From an uncultured Acetobacteraceae bacterium (GTDB lineage: Bacteria; Pseudomonadota; Alphaproteobacteria; Acetobacterales; Acetobacteraceae), in the NCBI GenBank assembly GCA_903877125.1, contig CAIRCM010000050.1, positions 1 through 36,484 of the forward strand: a stretch of DNA of 36,484 nucleotides. Direction: 5' to 3'. Below, in pieces: positions 19,133-27,764 of this stretch. A program made the translations under genes and the position numbers. Position 1 is the stretch's first letter. Every line of letters starts with the position of its first letter. The notes beneath the pieces were generated by a model. It saw only the letters and a program-made list of their open reading frames with translations. It was not told the origin of the DNA and searched no databases.

Positions 19133-19984
19133 ATGTCCCTCGACTCCGTGAATACCAACGTCGGCGCGATGATCGCGCTCCAATCGTTAAACAACACGAA
19201 CACCCAGTTGGCGGCAGTGCAAAAGCAGGTCTCCACCGGCTTTCGTGTCGCCGACGCCACCGACGATGGCGCGGCCTATGCCATCGCGCAGGGCGTGCGT
19301 TCGACCGTCGGCGCGCTGACCAGCGCCAACCAGCAGTTGGGCGGTGTGCAAGGCCTGTTGTCCACGACCCAGTCGGGCCTGAACAACATATCCACCACGA
19401 TGGCCAGCATGCGGGACGTGCTGGTCAAACTGTCCGACAGCAACGTGCAGGGCACGCAACGGACGGAATACGAACAGCAATACAAATCGATGCTCGCCAA
19501 CGTAAAAACCTTCGTACAGGACGCCAACTACAACGGCAAAACGCTCGTCGGCAACCTCACGGGCAGCACCGGTACTTTCTCACGGGTCGCCGTGGCACGA
19601 AACGAATCCGGTGCATCGTACGGCATCACGACGTTCAGCGGATCGGGTCTGTACGGCTCGATCAATTTCACCACCACGCAGATGAACGGTGCATCCACCA
19701 TCGCGGCCCTGATCACCGCGACAGGCACGTTCCTGAACCAGCAAAACGCGGTCGGGTCGGCGCTGAATACCGTGGGTGCCGAAACCAACTACGTTACCAA
19801 CCAGATCAGCTACAACAGCGACAAGGTCAACGCGCTCAACAGCGGCCTTGGCTCGCTGGTGGACGCCAATCTGGCGCAGGAATCGGCGCAGTTGCAGTCC
19901 CTGCAAATTCGCCAGCAGCTTGGCACGCAGGCACTCTCGCTCGCGAACCAGGCACCCCAGACCCTGCTCAGCCTCTTCAAGTAA
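19133..19984 (+). CDS. fliC: Flagellin
   Basis: The 283-residue filament protein is of the short alphaproteobacterial type. The conserved N-terminal D0/D1 part (SLDSVNTNVGAMIALQSLNNTNTQLAAVQKQVSTGFRVADATDDGAAYAIAQ) and C-terminal part (LGSLVDANLAQESAQLQSLQIRQQLGTQALSLANQAPQTLLSLFK) are intact. The outer domain is reduced to a Ser/Thr/Gly-rich segment (about residues 140-190), which offers O-glycosylation sites. It has its own AAAGG ribosome site. Downstream lie flbT, flaF and two TPR enzymes that may modify it. It is the only flagellin gene in the window. Confidence 0.96.
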   Translation: MSLDSVNTNVGAMIALQSLNNTNTQLAAVQKQVSTGFRVADATDDGAAYAIAQGVRSTVGALTSANQQLGGVQGLLSTTQSGLNNISTTMASMRDVLVKLSDSNVQGTQRTEYEQQYKSMLANVKTFVQDANYNGKTLVGNLTGSTGTFSRVAVARNESGASYGITTFSGSGLYGSINFTTTQMNGASTIAALITATGTFLNQQNAVGSALNTVGAETNYVTNQISYNSDKVNALNSGLGSLVDANLAQESAQLQSLQIRQQLGTQALSLANQAPQTLLSLFK

Positions 19985-19992
19985 TGGCCAAC

Positions 19993-20021
19993 GGGCGCAT
20001 CCGCTTCCGGTGGATGCGCCC
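19993..20021 (+). terminator. Stem-loop between flagellin and flbT
   Basis: A perfect 10-bp stem (19993-20002 with 20012-20021) can extend inward to 12 bp with one G-U pair, leaving a five-base loop. It starts nine bases after the flagellin stop. There is no T-run after it, and the flbT ribosome site follows immediately. It is more likely an mRNA-stabilising or partial attenuating structure that keeps flagellin mRNA above flbT/flaF levels than a full terminator. Confidence 0.55.
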
Positions 20022-20040
20022 GCCCGGCGGGAGGCACGAT

Positions 20041-20535
20041 ATGTCGACACTGGTTCTGGAAATTCGCGCTGGCGAAATGATGATCGTCAACGGCGCACCC
20101 ATACGCTTCCGATCCCGTTCGCGGATCGAATTCACATCCCATGTCAGATTTCTGTTTGGCAAGCAGATCATGACGCCCGATCAGGCCGACAGCCCGGCCC
20201 GGCGCATCTACTTCGCACTCCAATCCGCCTATATCGGCAGTGAGGAGGAACGCGCCCAAGGCCTCCTGGCCGCGCGCGCGCTGATCGAGGATTTCAAGGA
20301 CGCGACAACCTCCGCCATCGCCCGCGATATGCTCGATCAGGCAATGTCAGCCGCCAGTGCCGACGATTGCTACAAGGCACTCAAACTCACCGGCCGCATC
20401 ATCCAGCACGAAGATGCCGCGCTCGGCCGTTTCTCTGACGCATCCATGGCCAAAACGGCCTGGAATGGACCAACACCCTCGGTCAGGAGCAAGGACCAAA
20501 ATGAAAACCATGAGCCACGCCGCACGCGCGTATGA
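20041..20535 (+). CDS. flbT: Flagellin synthesis regulator FlbT
   Basis: The 164-residue cytoplasmic protein matches FlbT, which in Caulobacter binds the 5' leader of flagellin mRNA and represses its translation or stability until the hook is complete. The recognisable start is LVLEIRAGEMMIVNGAPIRFRSRSRIEFTSHVRFLFGKQIMTPDQADSPARRIYFALQSAYIG, followed by a helical C-terminal half. ATG 20041 has a GGGAGG site six bases upstream; an in-frame codon at 19984 lies at the flagellin stop and is rejected. The last 30 or so residues are hydrophilic and overlap flaF by 35 bases. Confidence 0.92.
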   Translation: MSTLVLEIRAGEMMIVNGAPIRFRSRSRIEFTSHVRFLFGKQIMTPDQADSPARRIYFALQSAYIGSEEERAQGLLAARALIEDFKDATTSAIARDMLDQAMSAASADDCYKALKLTGRIIQHEDAALGRFSDASMAKTAWNGPTPSVRSKDQNENHEPRRTRV

Positions 20536-20845
20536 AGCCGCATCCGTGAAGCGGTCCCAGCGCGCGCAGGAAGCCGACGTCTTCCATCGTGCGATCGGCG
20601 CCCTGCGCGCCGCCCGCGACGGGTCCCCGATCGATCGGGTCCGCGCCCTGGCCGATAACCGCCGGCTCTGGACCTCGGTCGGCGACCTGATGCGCGACCC
20701 CCTCAGCACCCTGCCCCCCCCGTTGCGCGCACAAATCATCTCCGTTGGCCTGTCGGTCCAGCGCGAAATGGACAACGACGAACCGAATTTCGATTTTCTG
20801 ATCAAAATCAACGAAAACATCGCCGCCGGCCTGTCCGAAACATGA
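20501..20845 (+). CDS. flaF: Flagellin assembly/translation activator FlaF
   Basis: The 114-residue protein matches FlaF, the partner of FlbT that promotes flagellin synthesis or secretion. Markers are the N-terminal SHAARAYEAASVKRSQRAQEADVFHRAIGAL and the later NRRLWTSVGDLMRDPLSTLPPPLRAQIISVGLSVQREM. The start ATG at 20501 has AAGGA five bases upstream; an ATG at 20510 is an alternative. It begins inside flbT, so the two should be co-translated. The order flbT-flaF is the reverse of that in Caulobacter (established for that organism). Confidence 0.92.
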   Translation: MKTMSHAARAYEAASVKRSQRAQEADVFHRAIGALRAARDGSPIDRVRALADNRRLWTSVGDLMRDPLSTLPPPLRAQIISVGLSVQREMDNDEPNFDFLIKINENIAAGLSET

Positions 20846-20898
20846 CGGAAAAAAATTCCCGATATTAAACCCCAACAACGCGAGCATAGGAAAAATCC

Positions 20899-22323
20899 AT
20901 GCAAACCCTTCACGCATCCGCCGATCCCGCTGTGCTGATCCAGCGTGTCGGCGCCCTCGTCGAGGCCGGACGCTGCGCCGCCGCCGGCCCACTGCTCGCC
21001 GCCGCGCGGCAGTTGACGGGACAATCGCCCGAATTGGATCTGCTCGCTGCCCGTATCGCCGAAGGCCAGGGTCAAATCGACCTCGCCCGCGTTCAATACG
21101 ATGTCGCCGTTGACGCCGCCCCCGATCATGCCGAACTGCGGAAGCAACGCTCCGCCTTCAGCCACCGGGTGGGAGATTTCGACCGCGCCGCCCGCGACGC
21201 CGCGGAGGCCGTCACCCTCAACCCCGACGACCCCGACGCCAAAGCCCTGCTCGGCAGCGCCCTGCTCAGCCTCGGCCGCGTGTCGGACGCACGCATCTGC
21301 CTCGCCGAAGCGTCCGCCGCCGTACCCGCCAACCCCGCGATGCGCGAAGCGCTCGCCGTCGCGACCGAAGCCGATGGCGACCCCGATGCCGCCTTCGCCA
21401 TCCTCCGCGCCGGCCTCTCACGCACCGGCGGCGCACTCAGCCTGCGCAACGCCGCCATTTTATTCTGTATCCGGCACAGACAATTCGCCGCCGGCATCGC
21501 CTTGGCCGAGGACGGACGCATGGCCGGCACCGTCGATGCCTGCCTGTTCGGGCTAAAAGGCCACGCCCAAACCAGCCTCGGCCAACACGAAGCCGCCGCC
21601 GAATCATACGCCGAGGCCCTCAAGCTCGGCCCCGACGACCCCTATGTCCGGCACCTCGTCGCCGCCAGCGGTCTGCTCCCCAGCGCCAAACGCGCCCCGC
21701 CCGACTACCTGCGCACCGTCTTCGACGGCTACGCCGCCCGGTTCGACGAACACCTCATCGGCTTGCAATACCGCATCCCCGGCGCGATCCGCCGCGTGCT
21801 GCTGCAATATATAGACGCCGGCAACCCGAACGGCCCGATCCTCGACCTCGGCTGCGGCACCGGCCTCGTCGGCGTCGCCGTGGCCGATCTGCGCATCGGG
21901 TCCATCACCGGCGTTGACGTCTCCGCCCGCATGCTGGCCGAAGCCGCTGCCAAAGGCCTTTACGCCGCACTCCACGAAGCCGATGTCCTCGACTGGCTCG
22001 CCGAAGACCACCGAGCCTGGAATCTGATTCTGGCCGGCGACATGGCCTGCTACTTCGGCGCCCTCGACCCGCTGTTGACCGCCGTGCGCCAGAGATTGTC
22101 GCCGGATGGTTGGTTCGTCTTCTCGGTCGAGGCCGCCGATGGCGACAGCTGGTCACTGCAACGGCAGGGCCGTTACGGCCACGCGAAAACCTATCTGATC
22201 GATGCCCTGCGCGCCGCCGGCCTGACGGTGAGAACGATCCAGGATCAGGTCATCCGTCTCGAAGCCGGCGCACCCGTTCCAGGATACCTGATCGTTGCTC
22301 AGCCAGCACACCCCGTCCACTGA
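20899..22323 (+). CDS. TPR-repeat SAM-dependent methyltransferase (COG4976-like)
   Basis: The 474-residue protein has two parts. Residues 1 to about 260 are tetratricopeptide-like helical pairs with A-R-D-A-A-E-A-V-T-L-N-P-D-D-P-style repeats. From about residue 270 (DYLRTVFDGYAARFDEHLIG) a class I methyltransferase domain follows, with motif I DLGCGTGLVGV, the acidic loop GVDVSARMLAEA, and motif IV-like NLILAGDMACYF. It resembles predicted TPR methyltransferases of the COG4976 group. An AGGAAA ribosome site precedes the ATG. It is located directly after flaF and overlaps the next gene by 29 bases. The TPR half could recognise flagellin or the partner glycosyltransferase; the acceptor (protein side chain or sugar hydroxyl) is unknown. 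Confidence 0.85.
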   Translation: MQTLHASADPAVLIQRVGALVEAGRCAAAGPLLAAARQLTGQSPELDLLAARIAEGQGQIDLARVQYDVAVDAAPDHAELRKQRSAFSHRVGDFDRAARDAAEAVTLNPDDPDAKALLGSALLSLGRVSDARICLAEASAAVPANPAMREALAVATEADGDPDAAFAILRAGLSRTGGALSLRNAAILFCIRHRQFAAGIALAEDGRMAGTVDACLFGLKGHAQTSLGQHEAAAESYAEALKLGPDDPYVRHLVAASGLLPSAKRAPPDYLRTVFDGYAARFDEHLIGLQYRIPGAIRRVLLQYIDAGNPNGPILDLGCGTGLVGVAVADLRIGSITGVDVSARMLAEAAAKGLYAALHEADVLDWLAEDHRAWNLILAGDMACYFGALDPLLTAVRQRLSPDGWFVFSVEAADGDSWSLQRQGRYGHAKTYLIDALRAAGLTVRTIQDQVIRLEAGAPVPGYLIVAQPAHPVH

Positions 22324-24307
22324 CGCACTCCGTCGTTGCGGAACAGCCCCGTCCGATCCCAACGCCTGGGATCGGCTGGGGCTGATCCTGATGGCGACCG
22401 GCGAGCACAAACTGGCCCAAGCCGCTTTCGCCCAGGCCGAGGCGCTCGCCCCGACCGCCGTCGATTTCGCGTTGCATGGTATCGAGGCGGCAACAGTCAG
22501 CGGCACCCTCCCCGAAATTCTGCCGACCCTGGACGCACGCTGCGAAGCCGATCCCCTCAACCTCGCCGCCCGGATCGCCCGCGGCGTTGCCCTCGAACGC
22601 CTGGGCCGCCACGATGAAGCCCTCGACGCACTCGAAGTCGCCACCGTCCTTGCCCCCCACGCCGCCCTGCCCGCCACGCTGCTCGGCGGTATCCTCGCCC
22701 GATCCAACCGGCTCCAGGAGGCCGAGGCCGCGTTGCGCCGCGCCTACGACCTAAATCCCAACAACGCGAAGACCGCCAACGACCTGGCGGTGGTGCTGAT
22801 CCGCATGCACCGGCCCGGGGAAGCACGCCGTATCCTGCTGACGATCGCCCCTGACATTTCCATTCTCTGCAACCGAGCCACCGCGACCGTCAGCATCGGT
22901 CGGCAGGAAGCGGCGATCGAGGATGCCGAGGCAGCGATCCGTCTCGACCCCACGGCCGTTCTGCCCTGGCGCACCCTGACCAACAGCCTGCCCTATCTGG
23001 ACGGCGTCCCCGGCACCCGCGTCCTTGCCGTCGCCCAGGCGTGCGGCACCCGCCTGCCCCGGACCGACCTCGGCCCGCTTGCGAACGACCCTGACCCAGC
23101 CCGCGCGCTGACCGTTGGCCTGCTCTCCGGATCGTTGCGCAGCCACCCCGTCGGCTGGCTCACCGTCGCAGGTTTCGAAACATTGGACCCCGATGCCTTC
23201 CGCATCGTCTGCCTCGGCCGCGACGCCGGCGGCGCCGACCCGATCGCGGCACGGTTTCGCGCCCGGGCCGACACATGGGTTGACGCCGAAATGTTCAACG
23301 ACGAGGCCCTCGCCCGCACAGCGCGCGACCTTCGCCTCGATGTGCTCATCGATCTCGGCGGCTACGGCGATTCCGGCCGCATGCCCGCCTGCGCCCATCG
23401 TCTCGCGCCGGTGCAGATCAAATGGGTTGGCATGCAAAACCACAGCTCCGGCCTAAGGGAGATGGACTGGTTCGTCACCGACCGCTGGGAAACCCCACCC
23501 GAGCTGGAGCACCTCTATTCCGAACGCCTGCTGCGGCTGCCGGACGGGTACGTTTGCTACAGCCCACCGCCCTACGCCCCCGATGTCGTTCCCTTGCCGG
23601 CGGCGTCCAACGGTTTCGTCACATTCGGCTGCTTCAACAACCTCGCGAAGATCACCCCCCGGGTCGTCCGGACCTGGGCCGCCATCCTGCGCGACCTGCC
23701 CACCGCCCGCCTGATCCTGAAAACCCACCAGTTCAGCGACCCCGAAACCTGCGGCTGGATGCGCGATTGCTTCGCCGCCGCCGGCATCGCCCCCTCCCGC
23801 GTCGACCTGCGCGGCGCATCCCGCCACCGCGCGTTCATGGCGGAATACAACGATGTCGACATCGCCCTCGACCCGTTCCCCTATTCCAGCGGCCTCACAA
23901 CCTGCGAGGCGTTGTGGATGGGCGTGCCAACCGTCGTCCATGCCGGGGAGATTTTCGCCGCGCGCCATTCCATGAGCCACATGTGCAACGCCGGCCTGCC
24001 CGATTGGGTCGCCACCGATACCCAGGCCTACTGCGCGCTGGCCGTCCGCAAAGCGACCGATCTCGCCGCGCTGGCCGCACTCCGAACCGGCTTGCGGGCG
24101 CAGGTGAAAGCCAGTCCGCTGAACGACGCCCCCCGCTTCGGCGCCAATCTGGCTGCCGCGCTCCGCTTCGCGTGGCGGGACTGGTGCGGGGGGAAAGGGG
24201 CGGTCACACCGCCGTTGCGTCTTGAACCACGCGCCGCACCGCCAGCAGCTTCGCCGCATGCGCCGCCAAATCCAGCCCATCGATCGTCGGTTCCCGTCGC
24301 AGCGTAA
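22295..24307 (+). CDS. TPR-repeat OGT/SPINDLY-like glycosyltransferase (GT41), FlmG-like candidate
   Basis: The 670-residue protein has TPR repeats (about residues 20-215) joined to a GT-B catalytic half like O-GlcNAc transferase. H284 in SLRSHPVGW aligns with the conserved OGT active-site histidine and K452 in CFNNLAKITP with the UDP-phosphate-binding lysine. LAPVQIKWVGMQNHSSG and DPFPYSSGLTTCEALWMGVPTVVHAGE are family landmarks. Such enzymes glycosylate Ser/Thr of proteins; Caulobacter FlmG, a TPR glycosyltransferase, modifies flagellin. The TTG start at 22295 has AGGA upstream and sits inside the methyltransferase gene. The last 34 residues are Pro/Ala-rich and encoded antisense to the convergent DUF4392 gene, suggesting a late C-terminal extension. 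Confidence 0.85.
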   Translation: MLSQHTPSTDALRRCGTAPSDPNAWDRLGLILMATGEHKLAQAAFAQAEALAPTAVDFALHGIEAATVSGTLPEILPTLDARCEADPLNLAARIARGVALERLGRHDEALDALEVATVLAPHAALPATLLGGILARSNRLQEAEAALRRAYDLNPNNAKTANDLAVVLIRMHRPGEARRILLTIAPDISILCNRATATVSIGRQEAAIEDAEAAIRLDPTAVLPWRTLTNSLPYLDGVPGTRVLAVAQACGTRLPRTDLGPLANDPDPARALTVGLLSGSLRSHPVGWLTVAGFETLDPDAFRIVCLGRDAGGADPIAARFRARADTWVDAEMFNDEALARTARDLRLDVLIDLGGYGDSGRMPACAHRLAPVQIKWVGMQNHSSGLREMDWFVTDRWETPPELEHLYSERLLRLPDGYVCYSPPPYAPDVVPLPAASNGFVTFGCFNNLAKITPRVVRTWAAILRDLPTARLILKTHQFSDPETCGWMRDCFAAAGIAPSRVDLRGASRHRAFMAEYNDVDIALDPFPYSSGLTTCEALWMGVPTVVHAGEIFAARHSMSHMCNAGLPDWVATDTQAYCALAVRKATDLAALAALRTGLRAQVKASPLNDAPRFGANLAAALRFAWRDWCGGKGAVTPPLRLEPRAAPPAASPHAPPNPAHRSSVPVAA

Positions 24308-25070
24308 CCCCGTCCACCGCCGGCCCGTCGTTCACCAGCGCCGCCATCACCGCCCGGTCCACCGCGGGATCCAAGGCCGAAACCAGCCCTTCCCGCCAAT
24401 CCGGTCGCAGGATCGCCGACGCCCCCAACAGGGCATATGCGCCCCAATGCGAAACCCCCGCGACGATCAGATGCTCCGCCGGCGTGACGCAGGCGATCGT
24501 CTCCCCGAACGCGACGGTGTCCGCGATCAGACCCGGGGGCAGGGCGCCCATGCCGACCTCGTTCCCGCCATCCCCGATCCCCACTGTCCGCCATGGTCCG
24601 GCAAGGAAAGCATCGTCCGACGGCACACCCGCCACCGCCTGCCCGCGCATGTTCCGCAGGGTCCCATCCGCCGTCCGTCCGCACCGCTCGATCGCGATGA
24701 CCCAGTCGAAGTCCGCAGGTCGCCAGGCAGCGCCGGTATCCACCGGCACATCCCCAACCCCCGCCCCTGCCAGAGCCGCCACGCAGGCATCCCGGCACAG
24801 ATCGTCGGTCAGCACCCGGCATGCCAATCCCGCCCGGGAAAATCCCAACGCCAGCAGCGCCGCCCCCGCCGGCCCGTCGGTCTCCGCCGCCGGCGGCGCC
24901 CCCGCGGGGATGAAAAACCCCGTCAAAATCCCGATCCGCGGCCGATCCATCCCCGCGATCCCGGCCGCCGCCGCGAACAATCCACCCCGGGCGGCCGCGA
25001 ACAGCGCGTCGATGCCGCGGCCGACATCCTGATGGATCAAAGCTTCGATCCGGGCGACCGCCGCTTCCAC
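24204..25070 (-). CDS. D-glutamate cyclase-like protein, C-terminal type (DUF4392)
   Basis: The 288-residue protein matches the DUF4392 domain that forms the C-terminal half of mitochondrial D-glutamate cyclase. Visible family features are RPRIGILTGFFIPAG, DGPAGAALLALGFSRAG, ADFDWVIAIERCGRTADGTLRNMRG and the glycine-rich GIGDGGNEVGMG. D-glutamate cyclase converts D-glutamate to 5-oxo-D-proline. Its GTG start is seven bases after the stop of the hydro-lyase-family gene, with no good ribosome site, so it is probably translated by coupling. Its 3' end overlaps the convergent glycosyltransferase gene by 104 bases. Confidence 0.85.
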   Translation of the reverse strand: MEAAVARIEALIHQDVGRGIDALFAAARGGLFAAAAGIAGMDRPRIGILTGFFIPAGAPPAAETDGPAGAALLALGFSRAGLACRVLTDDLCRDACVAALAGAGVGDVPVDTGAAWRPADFDWVIAIERCGRTADGTLRNMRGQAVAGVPSDDAFLAGPWRTVGIGDGGNEVGMGALPPGLIADTVAFGETIACVTPAEHLIVAGVSHWGAYALLGASAILRPDWREGLVSALDPAVDRAVMAALVNDGPAVDGVTLRREPTIDGLDLAAHAAKLLAVRRVVQDATAV

Positions 25071-25077
25071 CGGAGGG

Positions 25078-25863
25078 TTAGAGTGCCGAGAGGCTGGTAT
25101 TGCGCAAATCCGTGATCAGCATGCTGCCCGGTGCATGGGTGATGCAGAACGCCGGCTTCACCGCCGCGATCACCGCCTGCGGCGTCACCCCGCAGGCCCA
25201 GAACACCGGCATCTCGTCGTCGTGGATCGGCACCGCGTCGCCGTAGTCCGGCTTGGAAATATCCCGAATCCCGATTTGCTCCGGCATCCCAAGATGCACC
25301 GGCGCCCCATGCACGCTGGGAAACCGGCTGGTGATCTGCACCGCCCGGATCGCGTCCCGAGGTTTCAACGGCCGCATCGAAACCACCAGCGGCCCGCTGA
25401 ACACGCCCGCCGGCACGCAGGGAATATTGGTGCGGTACATCGGCACGTTGGTGTCGCAGGCGATATGGCGGACCTCGATCCCGTCCTCGATCAACGCCTC
25501 CTCGAAGGAAAATGAACAACCGATCGCGAAACTCACGAGATCGTCGCGCCAGACATGCCGGACATCCGTCGGTTCCTCGACCAGTTCACCGTCCCGCCAC
25601 ACGCGGTACAGCGGCAGGTCGGTGCGGATATCCAGATCCTCGCCCAGGGTCGGAAACCCGGGCGACCCGGCTTCGGACACCGCCAGCACCGGGCAGGGTT
25701 TCGGATTGGCCTGCGCGAACCGCAGGAAATCGTGCGCGAGGTCGCGCGGCAGGATCACCAGATTGGCCTGCACGTTCCCGGGCGCCAGGCCGGACGTCGG
25801 TCCGGTGAAATTGCCGCGCCGAATGCGCTGACGCTCAAGAATGCCGGCGTTGTCCTGACCCAT
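25078..25863 (-). CDS. Putative hydro-lyase, DUF1445 / D-glutamate cyclase N-terminal family
   Basis: The 261-residue protein belongs to the family annotated putative hydro-lyase, homologous to the N-terminal half of mammalian D-glutamate cyclase. Landmarks are [80 protein letters not shown] and [12 protein letters not shown], with [11 protein letters not shown] near the end. The start ATG 25863 has GGAGGG six bases upstream; a TTG at 25884 is less likely. With the adjacent DUF4392 gene it forms a two-gene equivalent of the fused eukaryotic enzyme. It is divergent from the phosphonate transporter across 128 bases. Confidence 0.9.
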   Translation of the reverse strand: MGQDNAGILERQRIRRGNFTGPTSGLAPGNVQANLVILPRDLAHDFLRFAQANPKPCPVLAVSEAGSPGFPTLGEDLDIRTDLPLYRVWRDGELVEEPTDVRHVWRDDLVSFAIGCSFSFEEALIEDGIEVRHIACDTNVPMYRTNIPCVPAGVFSGPLVVSMRPLKPRDAIRAVQITSRFPSVHGAPVHLGMPEQIGIRDISKPDYGDAVPIHDDEMPVFWACGVTPQAVIAAVKPAFCITHAPGSMLITDLRNTSLSAL

Positions 25864-25991
25864 GCTGCCCTCCAACGAATGCAATACCCGACTCAGACCG
25901 CCAGGGAACCACCTTCACAGAACCTTAACAACCGGCCGATGAACCCTCTGGCATAGGACCGCGCATCGCGGACGGTTACGAAGGGGTTGCC

Positions 25992-26795
25992 ATGCTGGTG
26001 CTGGAGGGCGTGAACAAAACCTTCGGAAACACGCATGCCGTGCAGGACGTGAACCTGTCGATCGAACCTGGCCAGTTCATTGGCGTGATCGGCCGGTCAG
26101 GCGCCGGAAAATCCACCCTTTTGCGCATGCTCAACCGCCTGGGCGAGCCGACCTCGGGCCGCATCACCTGGAACGATACCGACGTCACCGCCCTGAAAGG
26201 CCGGGACCTGCGCGACTGGCGCCGACGCTGCGCGATGATCTTTCAGCATTTCAATCTCGTACCCCGGCTCGACGTCCTCAACAACGTCCTGCTTGGCCGT
26301 GTCGCCTACACCCCGTTCTGGCGCGCCGCCCTGAAGGCCTGGACGCGCGATGACCGAGCGATGGCGATGGCCGCGCTCGATCAGTTGGATATGTCGGGGA
26401 TAGCGGCACAGCGGGCGGATCACCTCTCCGGCGGCCAGCAGCAGCGCGTGGCGATCTGCCGCGCTTTGATGCAGGAACCCGAGGTGATCCTCGCCGACGA
26501 ACCCGTGGCCTCCCTCGACCCGCGCAATTCCCGCATCGTCATGGACGCGTTGCAGCGCATCAACCGCCATTTCGGCCTGACCGTGCTTTGCAACCTGCAT
26601 TCGCTCGACCTCGCCCGCACCTACTGCGACCGGCTGATCGGCATGGCCGCCGGCCGCGTGGTGTTCGACGACGTGCCCGCCGCGCTCACGGATGACGCGG
26701 TGCGCGAACTCTACGGCATGGAAGCCAACGAGGTGATCGGCGCGGCCGACACCGCGCCGCAGACCGGCGCGATGCCGGTCCCCATGCCCGCCTGA
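25992..26795 (+). CDS. phnC: Phosphonate ABC transporter, ATP-binding protein
   Basis: The 267-residue ATPase energises phosphonate uptake at the inner membrane. Walker A is GRSGAGKST (residues 34-42), the ABC signature LSGGQQQR begins at 145, and Walker B VILADEP has D169 and catalytic E170. The H-loop lies in [17 protein letters not shown]. The sequence [23 protein letters not shown] is typical of PhnC. A GAAGGGG ribosome site precedes the ATG by about six bases. It is the first gene of phnC-phnD-phnE-phnE. Confidence 0.94.
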   Translation: MLVLEGVNKTFGNTHAVQDVNLSIEPGQFIGVIGRSGAGKSTLLRMLNRLGEPTSGRITWNDTDVTALKGRDLRDWRRRCAMIFQHFNLVPRLDVLNNVLLGRVAYTPFWRAALKAWTRDDRAMAMAALDQLDMSGIAAQRADHLSGGQQQRVAICRALMQEPEVILADEPVASLDPRNSRIVMDALQRINRHFGLTVLCNLHSLDLARTYCDRLIGMAAGRVVFDDVPAALTDDAVRELYGMEANEVIGAADTAPQTGAMPVPMPA

Positions 26796-26823
26796 CCCCA
26801 CGCTTCAACAACGAGGAATGAAC

Positions 26824-27756
26824 ATGATCCGTCGTCGTACCATGATGGCCGGCATCGCCGCCGCCGGCACCCTGCCCACCGTCTTCGCCCGCCCGGCCCG
26901 CGCCGCGATCGAGGAACTGGTCTACGCGGTCGTCCCGGCCGAAAACGCAACCGGCGTGACCAACCGCTACGCCGCGTTCACCGCCTATCTGTCCAAAGCG
27001 ATCGGCATCAAAGTCACCCTGCGCGTTGCCAACGACTACGCCGCGGTGATCGAAGGCCAGCGCGCCGGCAACATTCACATCGCCGCCTACGGCCCGGCCT
27101 CCTTCGCCCGCGCCCGGATGACCAACGTCCAGACCGATGCGTTCGTGATCGACGTCAACAGCGACGGATCCAAGGGCTACTACTCGGTGTTCTATGTCCG
27201 CGCCGACAGCCCTTACCAGAAGATCGAGGACCTGAAGGGCAAGAACATCGGCCTCGTCGATCCCAACTCGACTTCCGGCTACAACATGCCGCTCTACACC
27301 CTCAGCAAGATGGGGATTGACGATGCGAGCAAGTATTTCGGCAAGATTCTGGTCACCGGCAGCCATGAAAACGCGGTGATCGCGGTCGCCGACAAGACCG
27401 TCGACGTCTCCGCCAACTGGTGGAACGCCCCCGATGACTCGAACCTGACGCGCATGCTGACCAAGGGCATGGTCAAAAACCCCGACGGCAGCCTGATGAA
27501 GAAGGAAGATTTCCGCATCGTGCTGAAGACCGACCTGATCATCAATTCGCCCACCGCCGTGCTGACCAGCCTGCCGGCGGAACTGAAGGCGAAAATCAAG
27601 GCCGCCTTCATGGATGCCGCGACCGCCGACAAGCCCGCCTTCGCAGCCCTGTCCGACGGCAAGAACAAGCCGTGGGAGCCGATCGACAACGCCGCCTATG
27701 ACGACACCATCAAGATGGTGGCTTTCGTCGATAAGCTGCGCCGCAAGGCCACCTAA
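26824..27756 (+). CDS. phnD: Phosphonate ABC transporter, periplasmic binding protein
   Basis: The 310-residue binding protein starts with a twin-arginine type signal (MIRRRTMMAGIAAAG ... ARPARAA, cleaved near residue 27). The mature domain has the PhnD/phosphate-phosphonate fold: YAVVPAENATGVTNRYAAFTAYLSK, VTLRVANDYAAVIEGQRAGNIHIAAYGPASF, GKNIGLVDPNSTSGYNMPLYTL and the late NSPTAVLTSLPAELKAKIKAAF. The S-T-S-G loop binds the phosphonate oxygens in known PhnD. ATG 26824 is preferred because GAGGA lies six bases before it; the ATG at 26818 would abut that site. The preferred ligand (phosphonate, phosphite or phosphate) is not resolved. Confidence 0.93.
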   Translation: MIRRRTMMAGIAAAGTLPTVFARPARAAIEELVYAVVPAENATGVTNRYAAFTAYLSKAIGIKVTLRVANDYAAVIEGQRAGNIHIAAYGPASFARARMTNVQTDAFVIDVNSDGSKGYYSVFYVRADSPYQKIEDLKGKNIGLVDPNSTSGYNMPLYTLSKMGIDDASKYFGKILVTGSHENAVIAVADKTVDVSANWWNAPDDSNLTRMLTKGMVKNPDGSLMKKEDFRIVLKTDLIINSPTAVLTSLPAELKAKIKAAFMDAATADKPAFAALSDGKNKPWEPIDNAAYDDTIKMVAFVDKLRRKAT

Positions 27757-27764
27757 GCACCCCA

